The notes under the pieces were generated by a model. The model saw only the letters and a list, made by a program, of their open reading frames with translations. It was not told the DNA's origin and searched no databases. Source: Moritella marina ATCC 15381 (GTDB taxonomy: Bacteria; Pseudomonadota; Gammaproteobacteria; Enterobacterales; Moritellaceae). From it: a DNA stretch of 64,000 nt. Where the stretch lies: contig NZ_CP044399.1 of assembly GCF_008931805.1 (NCBI RefSeq), positions 4,141,370 through 4,205,369 on the forward strand, read 5' to 3'. Below are positions 23,596 to 32,246 of this stretch, in pieces (positions within the stretch are counted from its first letter, which is position 1; every line of letters begins with the position of its first letter). The position numbers and the translations under genes are program-made.

Positions 23596-25758
23596 CTATG
23601 AAGCCAATGCAGTCTCCTTTTGATATTGGTACTGATAGCGCTTATCGTTCTTTAATGACTCTTGGTTTAATATAATGCCATCAGTGCTGACATTATGTTT
23701 TGCTAATAACTCGATGGTGTTGCTGAGTTCGCCAATTTTAGAATTATTTGAACGGGTTATAAGAATGTTGAAATCGGCGTGCTGGCCAATGATTAAAGCA
23801 TCACTGACAAGCAGGCTTGGTGGTGAGTCAATAATAATATAGTCGTATTGTGATCGTAGAATTTTGAGGCAACTCGCGAAGCGTACTGAGTTAAGCAAAT
23901 TTGATGGGCTTTGAGTTAGTTCACCTGCCGGAATAATGGCTAATTGTGTTTGCTCATCATGCCAAATATAACTGTTTAGACTGCCACTCTTCGTTAGAAT
24001 ATCAATTAATCCACGTTGCTGATTAGGGATCCCCATTTTTTTCCTGACAGAGGGCTTTCTCATGTCAGCTTCAATAATAATTGTTTTGTGGGTTTGCGCG
24101 AGTGCCATTGCGAGGTAGATTGCTGAGGTGCTTTTCCCTTCACCGATAGTACTTGATGTCACCATGATGACTTGTTGTTGCGCTTTTGCGGAAAGTTGTA
24201 ATGCTGTACGTAAGCTCTGTGCGGCTTCAAATATCATGCGATTATTCAGGAATAATTGCTGGGGTGAACGCTGTTGGAATTTTTTATCAATGGCTTTTAG
24301 ATTGGGTAGCGAGCCGAGTAATGGTACCGGTAAATTAGCCACATTATCTTGATTAACAAAAAATACCGCATGCAGCAGCGCATGCGCAACTAATACCATT
24401 AAAGTCAGTAGAATCACTAATACGAGGATAAGTGATTTTTTCGGTTTAAAAGGCGCAAGTGGTATTTTTGCCACATCAGTGATCGTAGCAGTAGATAGAT
24501 TGAGGTTATTAGTAAGCCTCGTTTCTTTTAAACGCATTAAAAACATATTATACAGCTCGTTACTCGATTTTAACTCACGGTTAAGTTCGTTGTAACGGGC
24601 TTTTTGTTTAATGAGAGTACGGTGTTCAGCTTTTTTACCTTGCAGTGCCGCCACAATCGCGGATTCATTTTGCTGCAATAACGTGAGGTTGTTCTTAAAA
24701 CCGAGTGCAAGTTGCTGCAAGGCTTTTTGCGCATTTTGTTCGGCTTCATTAAATTGCGCATTGGCGTGGATCATTTTATCGTGACGAGGTCCGTAACGTT
24801 TAGATAATTCTGCGACATTATTTTTGGCGCGCGTGTAGTCATTTCTTAATTCAACAATGACGGTTTGGCTCGACAGTGCTTTAATCGATGTAGAGGTCAG
24901 TAAATCTAAATTGTGCGCTTGGCTAACTTGTAAATATAAGGTCCGTGCATTAATTAATTCACTACGTATGGTATTTAATTTGTTGGTTAGGATCTGTAAT
25001 TCTGTCGCGCTAAAATTATCAATGCCAGTGTCGTTAATTAAATTTTCTTGCTGAAGAAAGTGACTAAGATTGCTCTCCGCTGTATTTAAATTATCTTTTA
25101 GCGCTTGTACGCCTTCTTTTAGCCAGAGTGATGCGTTGATTGTTTGTTGAACGCGAAAGTCACGGTTGTGTTGAATATAGACATCGGCATAAGTATTCGC
25201 GATTAAGGCGGCCAACTCCGCTGTATTGTGTTCGTAACTGATGGCTAATAGTTGGGTGTTTTTAATTAAAGATACTGTCACCGCCGCTTTTATTTGGCCA
25301 ATGAAAGCCTGTTGATTTATTTTTTTTACTGAGGGGTTGGTCGGTAAAAGGCGATCTTTTATGTGGCCGAGTATTTCGGCAAATTTACTTCGAGGTTTGT
25401 TCTGCGTGTAATAAGGGTGCTGGATTAAGTTTAATTTGTTAATGACTTTTTCAGTGATTAAATCAGAACGTAAAATCTCAATTTGAGTTTGAAAGTAATC
25501 TTTATTATTTACATCGTTCTGTAATATACCTTGGATCGCAATTGGTTTGGCTTGTTGTACTTGTAATTGTAAAGTGGTTTTGGCTTTGTAAACAGGCGGT
25601 AAATCAGAAATAAATATAGCGGCAATGATACTAACAAGAGTGGTCATTATTACGATCCGCAAAAATGCGCGTCGAATTATATTAACGAGATGGGTTAAAT
25701 CTATTTCGTCGTGGGCTCCTTGTTGGAGTCCGCTATGCGTCTCGTTATTTTGCTCCAC
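23596..25758 (-). CDS. Wzc-like polysaccharide co-polymerase / tyrosine autokinase
   Basis: 720 residues, the full length of a proteobacterial BY-kinase. The N-terminal Wzz chain-length domain has membrane segments near residues 32-52 and 435-460 with a long periplasmic coiled-coil region between. The cytoplasmic kinase part carries Walker A SSTIGEGKSTSAIY (about 532), Walker A' IIIEADMRKPS and Walker B YIIIDSPPS. The C-terminal tyrosine cluster (RYQYQYQKE) is the usual autophosphorylation site. It controls polymer length and export with the two downstream genes. A GTG start at 25758 is preceded by AAGGAT. Confidence 0.93.
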   Translation of the reverse strand: MEQNNETHSGLQQGAHDEIDLTHLVNIIRRAFLRIVIMTTLVSIIAAIFISDLPPVYKAKTTLQLQVQQAKPIAIQGILQNDVNNKDYFQTQIEILRSDLITEKVINKLNLIQHPYYTQNKPRSKFAEILGHIKDRLLPTNPSVKKINQQAFIGQIKAAVTVSLIKNTQLLAISYEHNTAELAALIANTYADVYIQHNRDFRVQQTINASLWLKEGVQALKDNLNTAESNLSHFLQQENLINDTGIDNFSATELQILTNKLNTIRSELINARTLYLQVSQAHNLDLLTSTSIKALSSQTVIVELRNDYTRAKNNVAELSKRYGPRHDKMIHANAQFNEAEQNAQKALQQLALGFKNNLTLLQQNESAIVAALQGKKAEHRTLIKQKARYNELNRELKSSNELYNMFLMRLKETRLTNNLNLSTATITDVAKIPLAPFKPKKSLILVLVILLTLMVLVAHALLHAVFFVNQDNVANLPVPLLGSLPNLKAIDKKFQQRSPQQLFLNNRMIFEAAQSLRTALQLSAKAQQQVIMVTSSTIGEGKSTSAIYLAMALAQTHKTIIIEADMRKPSVRKKMGIPNQQRGLIDILTKSGSLNSYIWHDEQTQLAIIPAGELTQSPSNLLNSVRFASCLKILRSQYDYIIIDSPPSLLVSDALIIGQHADFNILITRSNNSKIGELSNTIELLAKHNVSTDGIILNQESLKNDKRYQYQYQKETALAS

Positions 25759-25896
25759 TTCAGATCCTTTGAATTGCGAGCGATAGGGTCACGTATCCAT
25801 ACGTGCTCAGTATTTAGCATTAACAAGTACCATTGTTTTAACAAAAAAGAAACATTATAAGCGCAAGTGGGTATGTAATTATCTCGTTATAAGTAT

Positions 25897-25923
25897 AAAA
25901 GATCATATAAAATATGATCTTTT
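25897..25923 (-). terminator. Perfect 12-bp hairpin, likely terminator of the LuxR-type gene
   Basis: AAAAGATCATAT and ATATGATCTTTT are exact complements separated by AAA. With the A/T tracts on both sides it can terminate transcripts in either direction. It lies between the stop of the regulator and the start of the EPS operon, so it probably ends the regulator transcript. A role as a palindromic binding site is also possible. Confidence 0.7.
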
Positions 25924-25987
25924 ATATATATTAGTCTAAAGGGACCGTTATTTAGCGGGATAATAATGGCCTTATGAAGCATTCATT

Positions 25988-26626
25988 TTATAGCAGATTT
26001 TCTTTCGCCCAAGATACTGCCTGCAGGCGATTTTTAACTTTGATTTTTTTGAAAACGTTGTAGAGATGCGATTTAATGGTGTGCTCACTGACATACAATA
26101 CGTCAGCAATTTCTAAATTAGATGAGCCTGTCATTAGCTGGCGCAAAATTTCTTGTTCACGGGTTGTTAATTCTGGTTTTCTATCGAGATCAAGGGTTTT
26201 AGTTGAGCGATAAATTGAGATTAAAGAACTCAGCGTGCGTCTTGGCATCCAAAATTCACCTTCAGTGATCTTTTGTATGCCTTTGCAAACGACATCGAGT
26301 TCATCGCGTTTATTAAATACGCCGAAGATAGATGGCCAAGTAGAAATATTTTCCATCGTGGTATCGTCACTTAAATTAATCAATGCTAAACGAAACATGC
26401 CATGATATTGCTTTAATTTGTTTTTAAGTTGTTCTTGTGAAGTATTGCTGAGGTTATCTGTATCAACCAGCAAGAGTAAGTTGTCATCTATCGAGATCCG
26501 TTCAATTTCGGCTACTTCACGCAGCTGTTGTACCGGTATATCGAGTTTAGCTCTTAAACACGAGACTAACGTGGCGACTTGTAGGCTTGGTTGTGAAAGT
26601 AGTACTACATTTGGGTAATCCGACAT
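25988..26626 (-). CDS. LuxR/CsgD/VpsT-like transcriptional regulator
   Basis: 212 residues: an N-terminal receiver-like domain (about 1-125) and a C-terminal LuxR helix-turn-helix (about 145-210; TTREQEILRQLMTGSSNLEIADVL region). The junction helix reads EFWMPRRTL. In VpsT the c-di-GMP site is W[FLM][TS]R in the same place; here Trp and Arg are kept but the third residue is Pro. The receiver lacks a typical phosphorylatable aspartate cluster, as in CsgD. It is upstream of the EPS operon on the same strand and most likely controls it. A good AAGGA site precedes the ATG. Confidence 0.85.
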   Translation of the reverse strand: MSDYPNVVLLSQPSLQVATLVSCLRAKLDIPVQQLREVAEIERISIDDNLLLLVDTDNLSNTSQEQLKNKLKQYHGMFRLALINLSDDTTMENISTWPSIFGVFNKRDELDVVCKGIQKITEGEFWMPRRTLSSLISIYRSTKTLDLDRKPELTTREQEILRQLMTGSSNLEIADVLYVSEHTIKSHLYNVFKKIKVKNRLQAVSWAKENLL

Positions 26627-27134
26627 ATGACTAATCCTTTAGTGTGTGTGGTGATATCCATATTCATGTTAAACATTATAAAGCGATAAAATTGAGCGAG
26701 TGACTTAATTTAAGTGTTAAACCTAATACCTAAGTGCAATAAAATTTGGTACTAAAGTATTAATTGACAGTACGGGATGAAAAAAAGTCTTTTAAATACT
26801 CAATGTTAAGTAGTTGTTAATTAAACTTAACATATCTGGGTGTCAGAAATGAGTCAAGTTAGCCTGGCATTTTATCTCGCCTCATACTTTTATTTTTGAG
26901 TTGTATTGATGGTTTAACTGCGTTTAATACTTTTATTTTGATTGTATGGGGGTTTTATTTTGGCGTTTTATTTCATTTGTGATTATTAACTTGGTGTTTT
27001 ACGGTTATTTTTATTTATTGTTAATACTAAAGCATGGTCGGGGCGACGGTGATTGTTTTAAATAAATTTTTATTGTCAGCTAGCATGACGTGTTAACATG
27101 GCGCTGTAAATATTAAAGGGTTGATGGATTAATT
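26627..27134. other. AT-rich intergenic region between the regulator and the MFS gene
   Basis: About 500 bases between two divergent genes, rich in T-runs. It must hold the promoters of the LuxR-type regulator (left) and the MFS-ssb unit (right). I see no convincing ORF, RNA gene or palindrome. Such a long AT-rich upstream region fits H-NS-like or regulator binding, which is only inference. Confidence 0.5.
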
Positions 27135-28508
27135 ATGGATAATGTAGCTTTATCTAAATTAGAGCAAAAAACAGCGGTGTCGCTAGCATTAGTATTTGGT
27201 TTAAGAATGCTGGGGTTATTTATGATCATGCCGGTGTTTGCAATATATGGGCGCGATTTAATCGGTTATTCGCCGTTGTGGGTTGGTATCGTGATCGGTG
27301 CTTATGGTTTAACCCAAGCGATGCTGCAAATTCCGATGGGGCAGTTATCTGATCGTATTGGTCGTAAGCCCGTTATTATTGCTGGCTTAGGCTTATTTTG
27401 CGTTGGTAGCATTGTTGCTGGCATGGCTGATTCCGTTTACGGTGTGGCTTTTGGACGCATATTGCAAGGTACAGGTGCTGTTGCCAGTGCTATTTTGGCG
27501 TTAGCTGCTGATATCACCCGCGAACAACAACGACCTAAAGTCATGGCCGTTATCGGTATGTGTATCGGTCTGTCATTTGCGTTTTCGCTGGTGGCTGGCC
27601 CTGTATTAGCACAATGGGTAGGTCTTAAAGGTATCTTCTTTGTGACTGCAGCCTTGGCTATCGTTGGTATGTTGGTGGTGTATTATATTGTCCCTAACTC
27701 AACAACCAAAGCGCCAGCAGGCGATGCGAGTACCAATAAGAACAAGTTAAGAGCGATGTTACGTGATCCGCAATTATTACGTCTCGATGCCGGTATTTTT
27801 TTATTGCACTTAACCCTGACTGCGGTATTTGTATCTCTGCCATTTGAATTAGAGTCGGCAGGACTGGTTGGTGAGCACCACTGGTGGATATATTTCCCTG
27901 CGTTGCTGCTATCATTTGTATTGATGGTACCGATGTTGATTATTGCGGCTAAAAAGAAAATGAATAAACAATTTTTCTTATTTGCAATCGCGTTAATGGG
28001 TACTGCCTTGTGCGTTATGGGGTTTGCTCATGGTAATTTATGGCTGTTTGGTCTGGCTATTATTTTGTATTTTACCGCGTTCAATTTTTTAGAAGCCTCG
28101 TTACCTGCGATGATCTCGATGTCGGCTCCGGCTGGTGCTAAAGGATCGGCAATGGGTATTTATTCCACTTCCCAGTTTGCTGGTGCATTTTGTGGCGGTA
28201 TTATTGCCGGTAGTTTGTATTCGCAATTAGGTTCGCAAGGTTTATTCTTTATTATTGCTGCGGTAATGATAATGTGGTTTGCTATTTCTTTAGGCTTAGA
28301 GAATGTTGGCCAAGTGAAGGCCCATACTATCGCTGTGAGCATTGCTAACCAAAGAGACGCTGAATTAATCGCCGAAAAGCTAATATCGCTTTCCGGTATT
28401 AATGAAGCTGTAGTAGTATTAGAAGAGCAGGTTGCTTATTTAAAAGCGACTAAAGATTTTGAAATAGACCAGGCTTTGAACCTGGTTCGTGAACAGCACA
28501 GGAGCTAG
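27135..28508 (+). CDS. yajR: MFS transporter, YajR-like with C-terminal YAM domain
   Basis: 457 residues: twelve membrane segments (to about residue 395) and a C-terminal soluble ferredoxin-like domain of about 65 residues ([21 protein letters not shown] and following). The A-like motif [13 protein letters not shown] lies between segments 2 and 3. The size and the C-terminal YAM-type domain match E. coli YajR, a proton-driven drug-type transporter whose substrate is not known. It ends one base before ssb, which suggests a shared transcript. Confidence 0.85.
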   Translation: MDNVALSKLEQKTAVSLALVFGLRMLGLFMIMPVFAIYGRDLIGYSPLWVGIVIGAYGLTQAMLQIPMGQLSDRIGRKPVIIAGLGLFCVGSIVAGMADSVYGVAFGRILQGTGAVASAILALAADITREQQRPKVMAVIGMCIGLSFAFSLVAGPVLAQWVGLKGIFFVTAALAIVGMLVVYYIVPNSTTKAPAGDASTNKNKLRAMLRDPQLLRLDAGIFLLHLTLTAVFVSLPFELESAGLVGEHHWWIYFPALLLSFVLMVPMLIIAAKKKMNKQFFLFAIALMGTALCVMGFAHGNLWLFGLAIILYFTAFNFLEASLPAMISMSAPAGAKGSAMGIYSTSQFAGAFCGGIIAGSLYSQLGSQGLFFIIAAVMIMWFAISLGLENVGQVKAHTIAVSIANQRDAELIAEKLISLSGINEAVVVLEEQVAYLKATKDFEIDQALNLVREQHRS

Positions 28509-28509
28509 C

Positions 28510-29142
28510 ATGGCCAGTCGTGGCGTAAATAAAGTAATTATTCTTGGTAATTTAGGTAATGATCCTGAAATCCGCTCATTCCCAAATGGTGGCGCGGTTG
28601 CCAATCTAACGATTGCGACAAGTGAATCGTGGCGTGACAAGCAAACTGGCGAACAGCGTGAAAAAACTGAATGGCACCGTGTTGCTGTATTCGGTAAACT
28701 AGCAGAAATTGCTGGTGAATATTTACGTAAAGGTTCACAGGTATATATCGAAGGCGCATTACAAACACGTAAATGGCAAGATCAAAATGGCCAGGACCGT
28801 TACACTACAGAAGTTGTAGTACAAGGTTTTAATGGTGTAATGCAGATGATTGGTGCTCGTCAAGGCGGTCAACAACAGCAGCAACAAGGTGGCGGTGGTT
28901 ACAATCAACAACCACAACAGCAAAATCAAAATGCAGGTTGGGGTCAGCCACAACAACCAGCAGCTGCACCGCAACAACAGCAAGGCGGTTATAATCAACA
29001 GCCACAGCAAGCACCACAGCAACAGGCTCCACAGCAGCAAAGCTATGCTCCACAACAGCAAGCACCTGCAGCAGCGCCTCAAGCACCACAGCAAGGTTTT
29101 AACGAACCATCTGCTGACTTTGATGACGACATTCCGTTCTGA
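28510..29142 (+). CDS. ssb: Single-stranded DNA-binding protein
   Basis: 210 residues. The OB fold occupies about 1-112 ([21 protein letters not shown], with the conserved [18 protein letters not shown]). A Gln/Pro/Gly-rich flexible linker of about 85 residues follows. The C terminus ends DFDDDIPF, the acidic tip that recruits repair and replication partners. I place the start at the ATG at 28510, preceded by GGAG; an upstream in-frame GTG would add seven residues. The gene directly left of the island is intact. Confidence 0.97.
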   Translation: MASRGVNKVIILGNLGNDPEIRSFPNGGAVANLTIATSESWRDKQTGEQREKTEWHRVAVFGKLAEIAGEYLRKGSQVYIEGALQTRKWQDQNGQDRYTTEVVVQGFNGVMQMIGARQGGQQQQQQGGGGYNQQPQQQNQNAGWGQPQQPAAAPQQQQGGYNQQPQQAPQQQAPQQQSYAPQQQAPAAAPQAPQQGFNEPSADFDDDIPF

Positions 29143-29208
29143 CGGTTACCTGAGACCTAGTTTTGTAAAGTTTACATATAAACAAAACTAAATCAGTAGG
29201 TTATATAG

Positions 29209-29248
29209 AGTTTACAGTTAAGTGTTGCAACTTCTGTAAACTTTTTTT
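29209..29248 (+). terminator. Rho-independent terminator after ssb
   Basis: AGTTTACAG pairs exactly with CTGTAAACT, the stem is extended inside by AAGT/ACTT, and a run of seven T follows. It closes the ssb transcript before the island. A second palindrome (TAGTTTTGT...ACAAAACTA, 29159-29191) lies just upstream. Confidence 0.88.
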
Positions 29249-29282
29249 ATACTCTAAATTCAGGTTATGGGTTACCTTGTTA

Positions 29283-29295
29283 TTTTGTAACGTTT
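29283..29295 (+). repeat. Candidate left attachment core (attL)
   Basis: TTTTGTAACGTTT, 10 bases upstream of the first integrase ATG and downstream of the ssb terminator. An identical copy lies at the right end of the island. The context continues TAG after zero (left) or one (right) extra T. Confidence 0.5.
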
Positions 29296-29304
29296 AGGGT
29301 GTGT

Positions 29305-30681
29305 ATGAATGTAAAAAAGTTTAAATTCAACTCAGGAGAGTCATACTCAATATTGATGGGAGACAATGGTCTTCCCATGGATTATCCAAACTTGTTCATG
29401 ACAATCAATCATCGAAATGCTTCTGATGCGACCAGTACCTGTCACGCAAATTTTGAGCATATAAAATATCTTTATGAAATCTGTACTTTCCTCAATATTG
29501 ATATCGAGGAAAGATGTAAGCGAGGGGACTTTGTATTAAGAGCAGAGTTGGAGACATTAATAAAATGGGCGAAGCGTACAGTGCCATCTTTTCGTGAGCA
29601 TGTAGCACGAAATAAAGGTAAGAATATTGTTGAGTTTACCCCTAGACGCAACAAGCTTGAATCTGCAAGACAAATCATAGTGGTTGAAGATGAGAAGGAT
29701 ATTTCGTCTCATACCAGTTACAACCGTATCACAACATTTGCTAGTTACATTGGCTGGCTTGAACAATATTTATTTCCCTCCAAAATAGGAAAAACTAAAG
29801 AGCTTCTAAAATCACTTCGACCTAAAAAATTTAGTGCTGAGGGTGATATTGAACGTGATGAAAGGATTATCGATCACCTTAATAAAGACTCAGCATATAC
29901 AGGCATAGAATCTGATGATTATGATGATGTGGGGAAATACAAGTCACTAACTCGGATTCAAATTATTCGAATATTAGATGTCATTAGACCTGATTCATCT
30001 GACAATCCTTGGGTGGGTGTAGATGCCCGTTACCGTAATCAATTAATTATCAACATGCTCGAGGCTATAGGAAATCGACGCGGCGAGCTAGCGCGGATTA
30101 GGATTCAGGATATAAAAACAAGTACCAAGAATGGGCGAAGATATCTATCAATTAGAAAAAATAGTGATTTAAACGACAAACGTGCAGACACTCCATCAGC
30201 CAAAACTCTGGGTCGACTAGTTCCTATAGATAGCCGCCTATCAGAAATGATTGATAATTATATTATTAATCATCGCAGTAATATCCAAGACGTGGGAAAA
30301 ATACCTTATTTGTTTGTTACTCATCACCACCGAGTAAAAAAACCGAATGCACTCTCTATGGGTGCTGTAAATAAAATATGTAGGCAAGTGTCTAAAGTTG
30401 TTGGTTTCCGTGTACATCCACATGCATTTAGGCATTCATGGAATGACCGGTTCAGTGATAATGCTGATCGTAGAATTAAAGAGGGAAAAGTTACCCATGC
30501 TAAGTCTGAAAGTGACCGTCAAAAATTAATGGGTTGGCGCGAAGGGTCAGATTCGGGTAAAAAATACAGTATGAGACATGATGATGAGCGCGCCATTTTG
30601 ACAGGTCTTGAACTCCAAGAAAAAAACAGTACAGAAATTATGAGTATTGTAGGTGCCTATGATGAAGATATTCCGATGTAA
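29305..30681 (+). CDS. Tyrosine recombinase (island integrase 1)
   Basis: About 458 residues. The catalytic part (about 225-425) shows the tyrosine-recombinase set: Arg in GNRRGELARIRIQD (about 256), the H-x-x-R box in HPHAFRHSW (about 370) and the candidate nucleophile Tyr in GKKYSMRHDDE (about 419). These enzymes cut and join att sites through a 3'-phosphotyrosine link. It is the first of four consecutive same-strand genes (17-base gap to the next). I chose ATG 29305 over the GTG at 29299 because AGGG then lies at normal distance. Relation to the GMT trio is by neighbourhood. Confidence 0.85.
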   Translation: MNVKKFKFNSGESYSILMGDNGLPMDYPNLFMTINHRNASDATSTCHANFEHIKYLYEICTFLNIDIEERCKRGDFVLRAELETLIKWAKRTVPSFREHVARNKGKNIVEFTPRRNKLESARQIIVVEDEKDISSHTSYNRITTFASYIGWLEQYLFPSKIGKTKELLKSLRPKKFSAEGDIERDERIIDHLNKDSAYTGIESDDYDDVGKYKSLTRIQIIRILDVIRPDSSDNPWVGVDARYRNQLIINMLEAIGNRRGELARIRIQDIKTSTKNGRRYLSIRKNSDLNDKRADTPSAKTLGRLVPIDSRLSEMIDNYIINHRSNIQDVGKIPYLFVTHHHRVKKPNALSMGAVNKICRQVSKVVGFRVHPHAFRHSWNDRFSDNADRRIKEGKVTHAKSESDRQKLMGWREGSDSGKKYSMRHDDERAILTGLELQEKNSTEIMSIVGAYDEDIPM

Positions 30682-30698
30682 AAAGAGGTTATGACAAC

Positions 30699-32246
30699 GT
30701 GTCCGCTCAAGATTTAAAATTACAACCGAAAAGTAAAGTAACCGTAACCGTTTCTTCTAGAGGGTTCGAATTCGATTACTTAGATGATCATTGGCAGCTA
30801 GATCGGAATATTAATCTAGACACCCGTTTTTTGGATGATTTCGATGATAGCTGCGTGGATGACATTCGAGAAACGCTAGTGTATTTTGCTGAAAATAATT
30901 CAGCTCCCCACACAAGAAATATTTCAGATAACTTGAAGTTATATTTAAAAGAAAGTGGTGCGACAACCTTTTCTGAATTGGGTTTGTTGACGTTTAAAGG
31001 TCGGTTAGCAAAGAACAGAGAATATAAGCTATCTGTTGTTCGCGGTTTTATTCGTCAAATGCGTTATTTGAGCCTCGATTCATCAATTGAAGATAGCGTT
31101 TACGAAGTAATGGATAAATGGCGTTTATCGGGAAATGATAAAGGTGCAGCAGTGCTTTCTTTAGACCCTTTAACTGGACCGTTTAGTGATATCGAATTTG
31201 AAGCTATAGCTAGCCAATCAGCACATAAGTATGCAGAAGGTAAGATAACCAGCTTGCAGTACGCACTCATTCTACTTTTTAAAGCAACAGGCCGCCGTCC
31301 AGAACAAATAGCCACTCTAAAAGTCAAAGATGTTGTTTTCTCGGTGAAGTACACCACAAAGAAAATCTATGTAATTAAAATACCAAGAATTAAGCAACGT
31401 AGAAACAAATTTCGTTCTACTTTTAAGGATTTTGGTCTGATTGATGATGCTGGAAAAGTTATTACAAAGCATATCAAAGAGCATATCGTTAAGGTTGAGC
31501 AGGATCTTGGACGTAAATTAACTCGTGCACAAAAAAACAAATTACCATTATTTATTGATAGCAGTTGTTTGCAGGCGTTAATTGATACGCCTAAAGGAAT
31601 GCTCACTAAGGTTTTAGATACAGAGTTACTTCACATGACATCTAATAACATGTCTTCAATGTTAGTGAAAGCCGTTAATAAGTTAAAGATAACTTCTGAG
31701 CGTACTGGTGAGCGTATCCATATTTCCCCATATCGCTTTCGCTACACGTTAGGTACAAGAGCGGCTAGGGCTGGTTCTGGAACGCTTACTATCGCTACAT
31801 TGTTAGACCACGGCAGTACACAGAACACTGGGATATATATCGAAAATGTACCTGAATTTGCTTTAGAGATATCTAAAATAATGAATCAGTCTCTGATGGT
31901 ATATGCCAGCGCTTTCGCAGGTAGGGTTGTCAAGGACGAGGATGAGGCAAACAAAGGCAATCCTAAAGCGACTCGCATTCCTTGTCATGAAAAAGACTGT
32001 GACATCGGGTCGTGTGGCACTAACTCGTTCTGTACTGACTATGCGCCAGTTGCTTGTTATTTATGTCCTAAATTCCGCCCTTGGTCAGACGCTCCTCACC
32101 ATCTTGTTTTACAATGGCTTATGGAAGAGCGTGAGCATCTAAAAGAAACGTTAGGCGACATGACTATTGTAGCCATCAATGACAGAGCAATTATCGCTGT
32201 TTGTCAGGTTATTAAGCTCTGCAAGGAATATAACGAGAATGCCTAA
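30699..32246 (+). CDS. gmtY: Tyrosine recombinase, candidate GmtY
   Basis: 515 residues with a tyrosine-recombinase catalytic domain: Arg in ATGRRPEQIATLKVKDV (about 199), the H/R box near ISPYRFRYTLGTRAARAG (about 340-350), His in LLDHGSTQNT and Tyr in GIYIENVPE (about 379). The C-terminal ~110 residues are cysteine-rich (CHEKDCDIGSC, then ACYLCPKFRPW) and look like a metal-binding module. Its position directly before a long second recombinase and a small coiled-coil protein matches the Gamma-Mobile-Trio order Y-Z-X as I remember it. The start is a GTG at 30699; the nearby ATG leads to an immediate stop. The Gmt name is an inference. Confidence 0.7.
   Translation: MSAQDLKLQPKSKVTVTVSSRGFEFDYLDDHWQLDRNINLDTRFLDDFDDSCVDDIRETLVYFAENNSAPHTRNISDNLKLYLKESGATTFSELGLLTFKGRLAKNREYKLSVVRGFIRQMRYLSLDSSIEDSVYEVMDKWRLSGNDKGAAVLSLDPLTGPFSDIEFEAIASQSAHKYAEGKITSLQYALILLFKATGRRPEQIATLKVKDVVFSVKYTTKKIYVIKIPRIKQRRNKFRSTFKDFGLIDDAGKVITKHIKEHIVKVEQDLGRKLTRAQKNKLPLFIDSSCLQALIDTPKGMLTKVLDTELLHMTSNNMSSMLVKAVNKLKITSERTGERIHISPYRFRYTLGTRAARAGSGTLTIATLLDHGSTQNTGIYIENVPEFALEISKIMNQSLMVYASAFAGRVVKDEDEANKGNPKATRIPCHEKDCDIGSCGTNSFCTDYAPVACYLCPKFRPWSDAPHHLVLQWLMEEREHLKETLGDMTIVAINDRAIIAVCQVIKLCKEYNENA

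Noticed and set aside
28759-29191. Long antisense and out-of-frame ORFs over the ssb linker (Leu/Val-rich or His/Asn/Ser-rich)
   Set aside because: They are by-products of the repetitive CAA/CAG codons of the Gln-rich linker.
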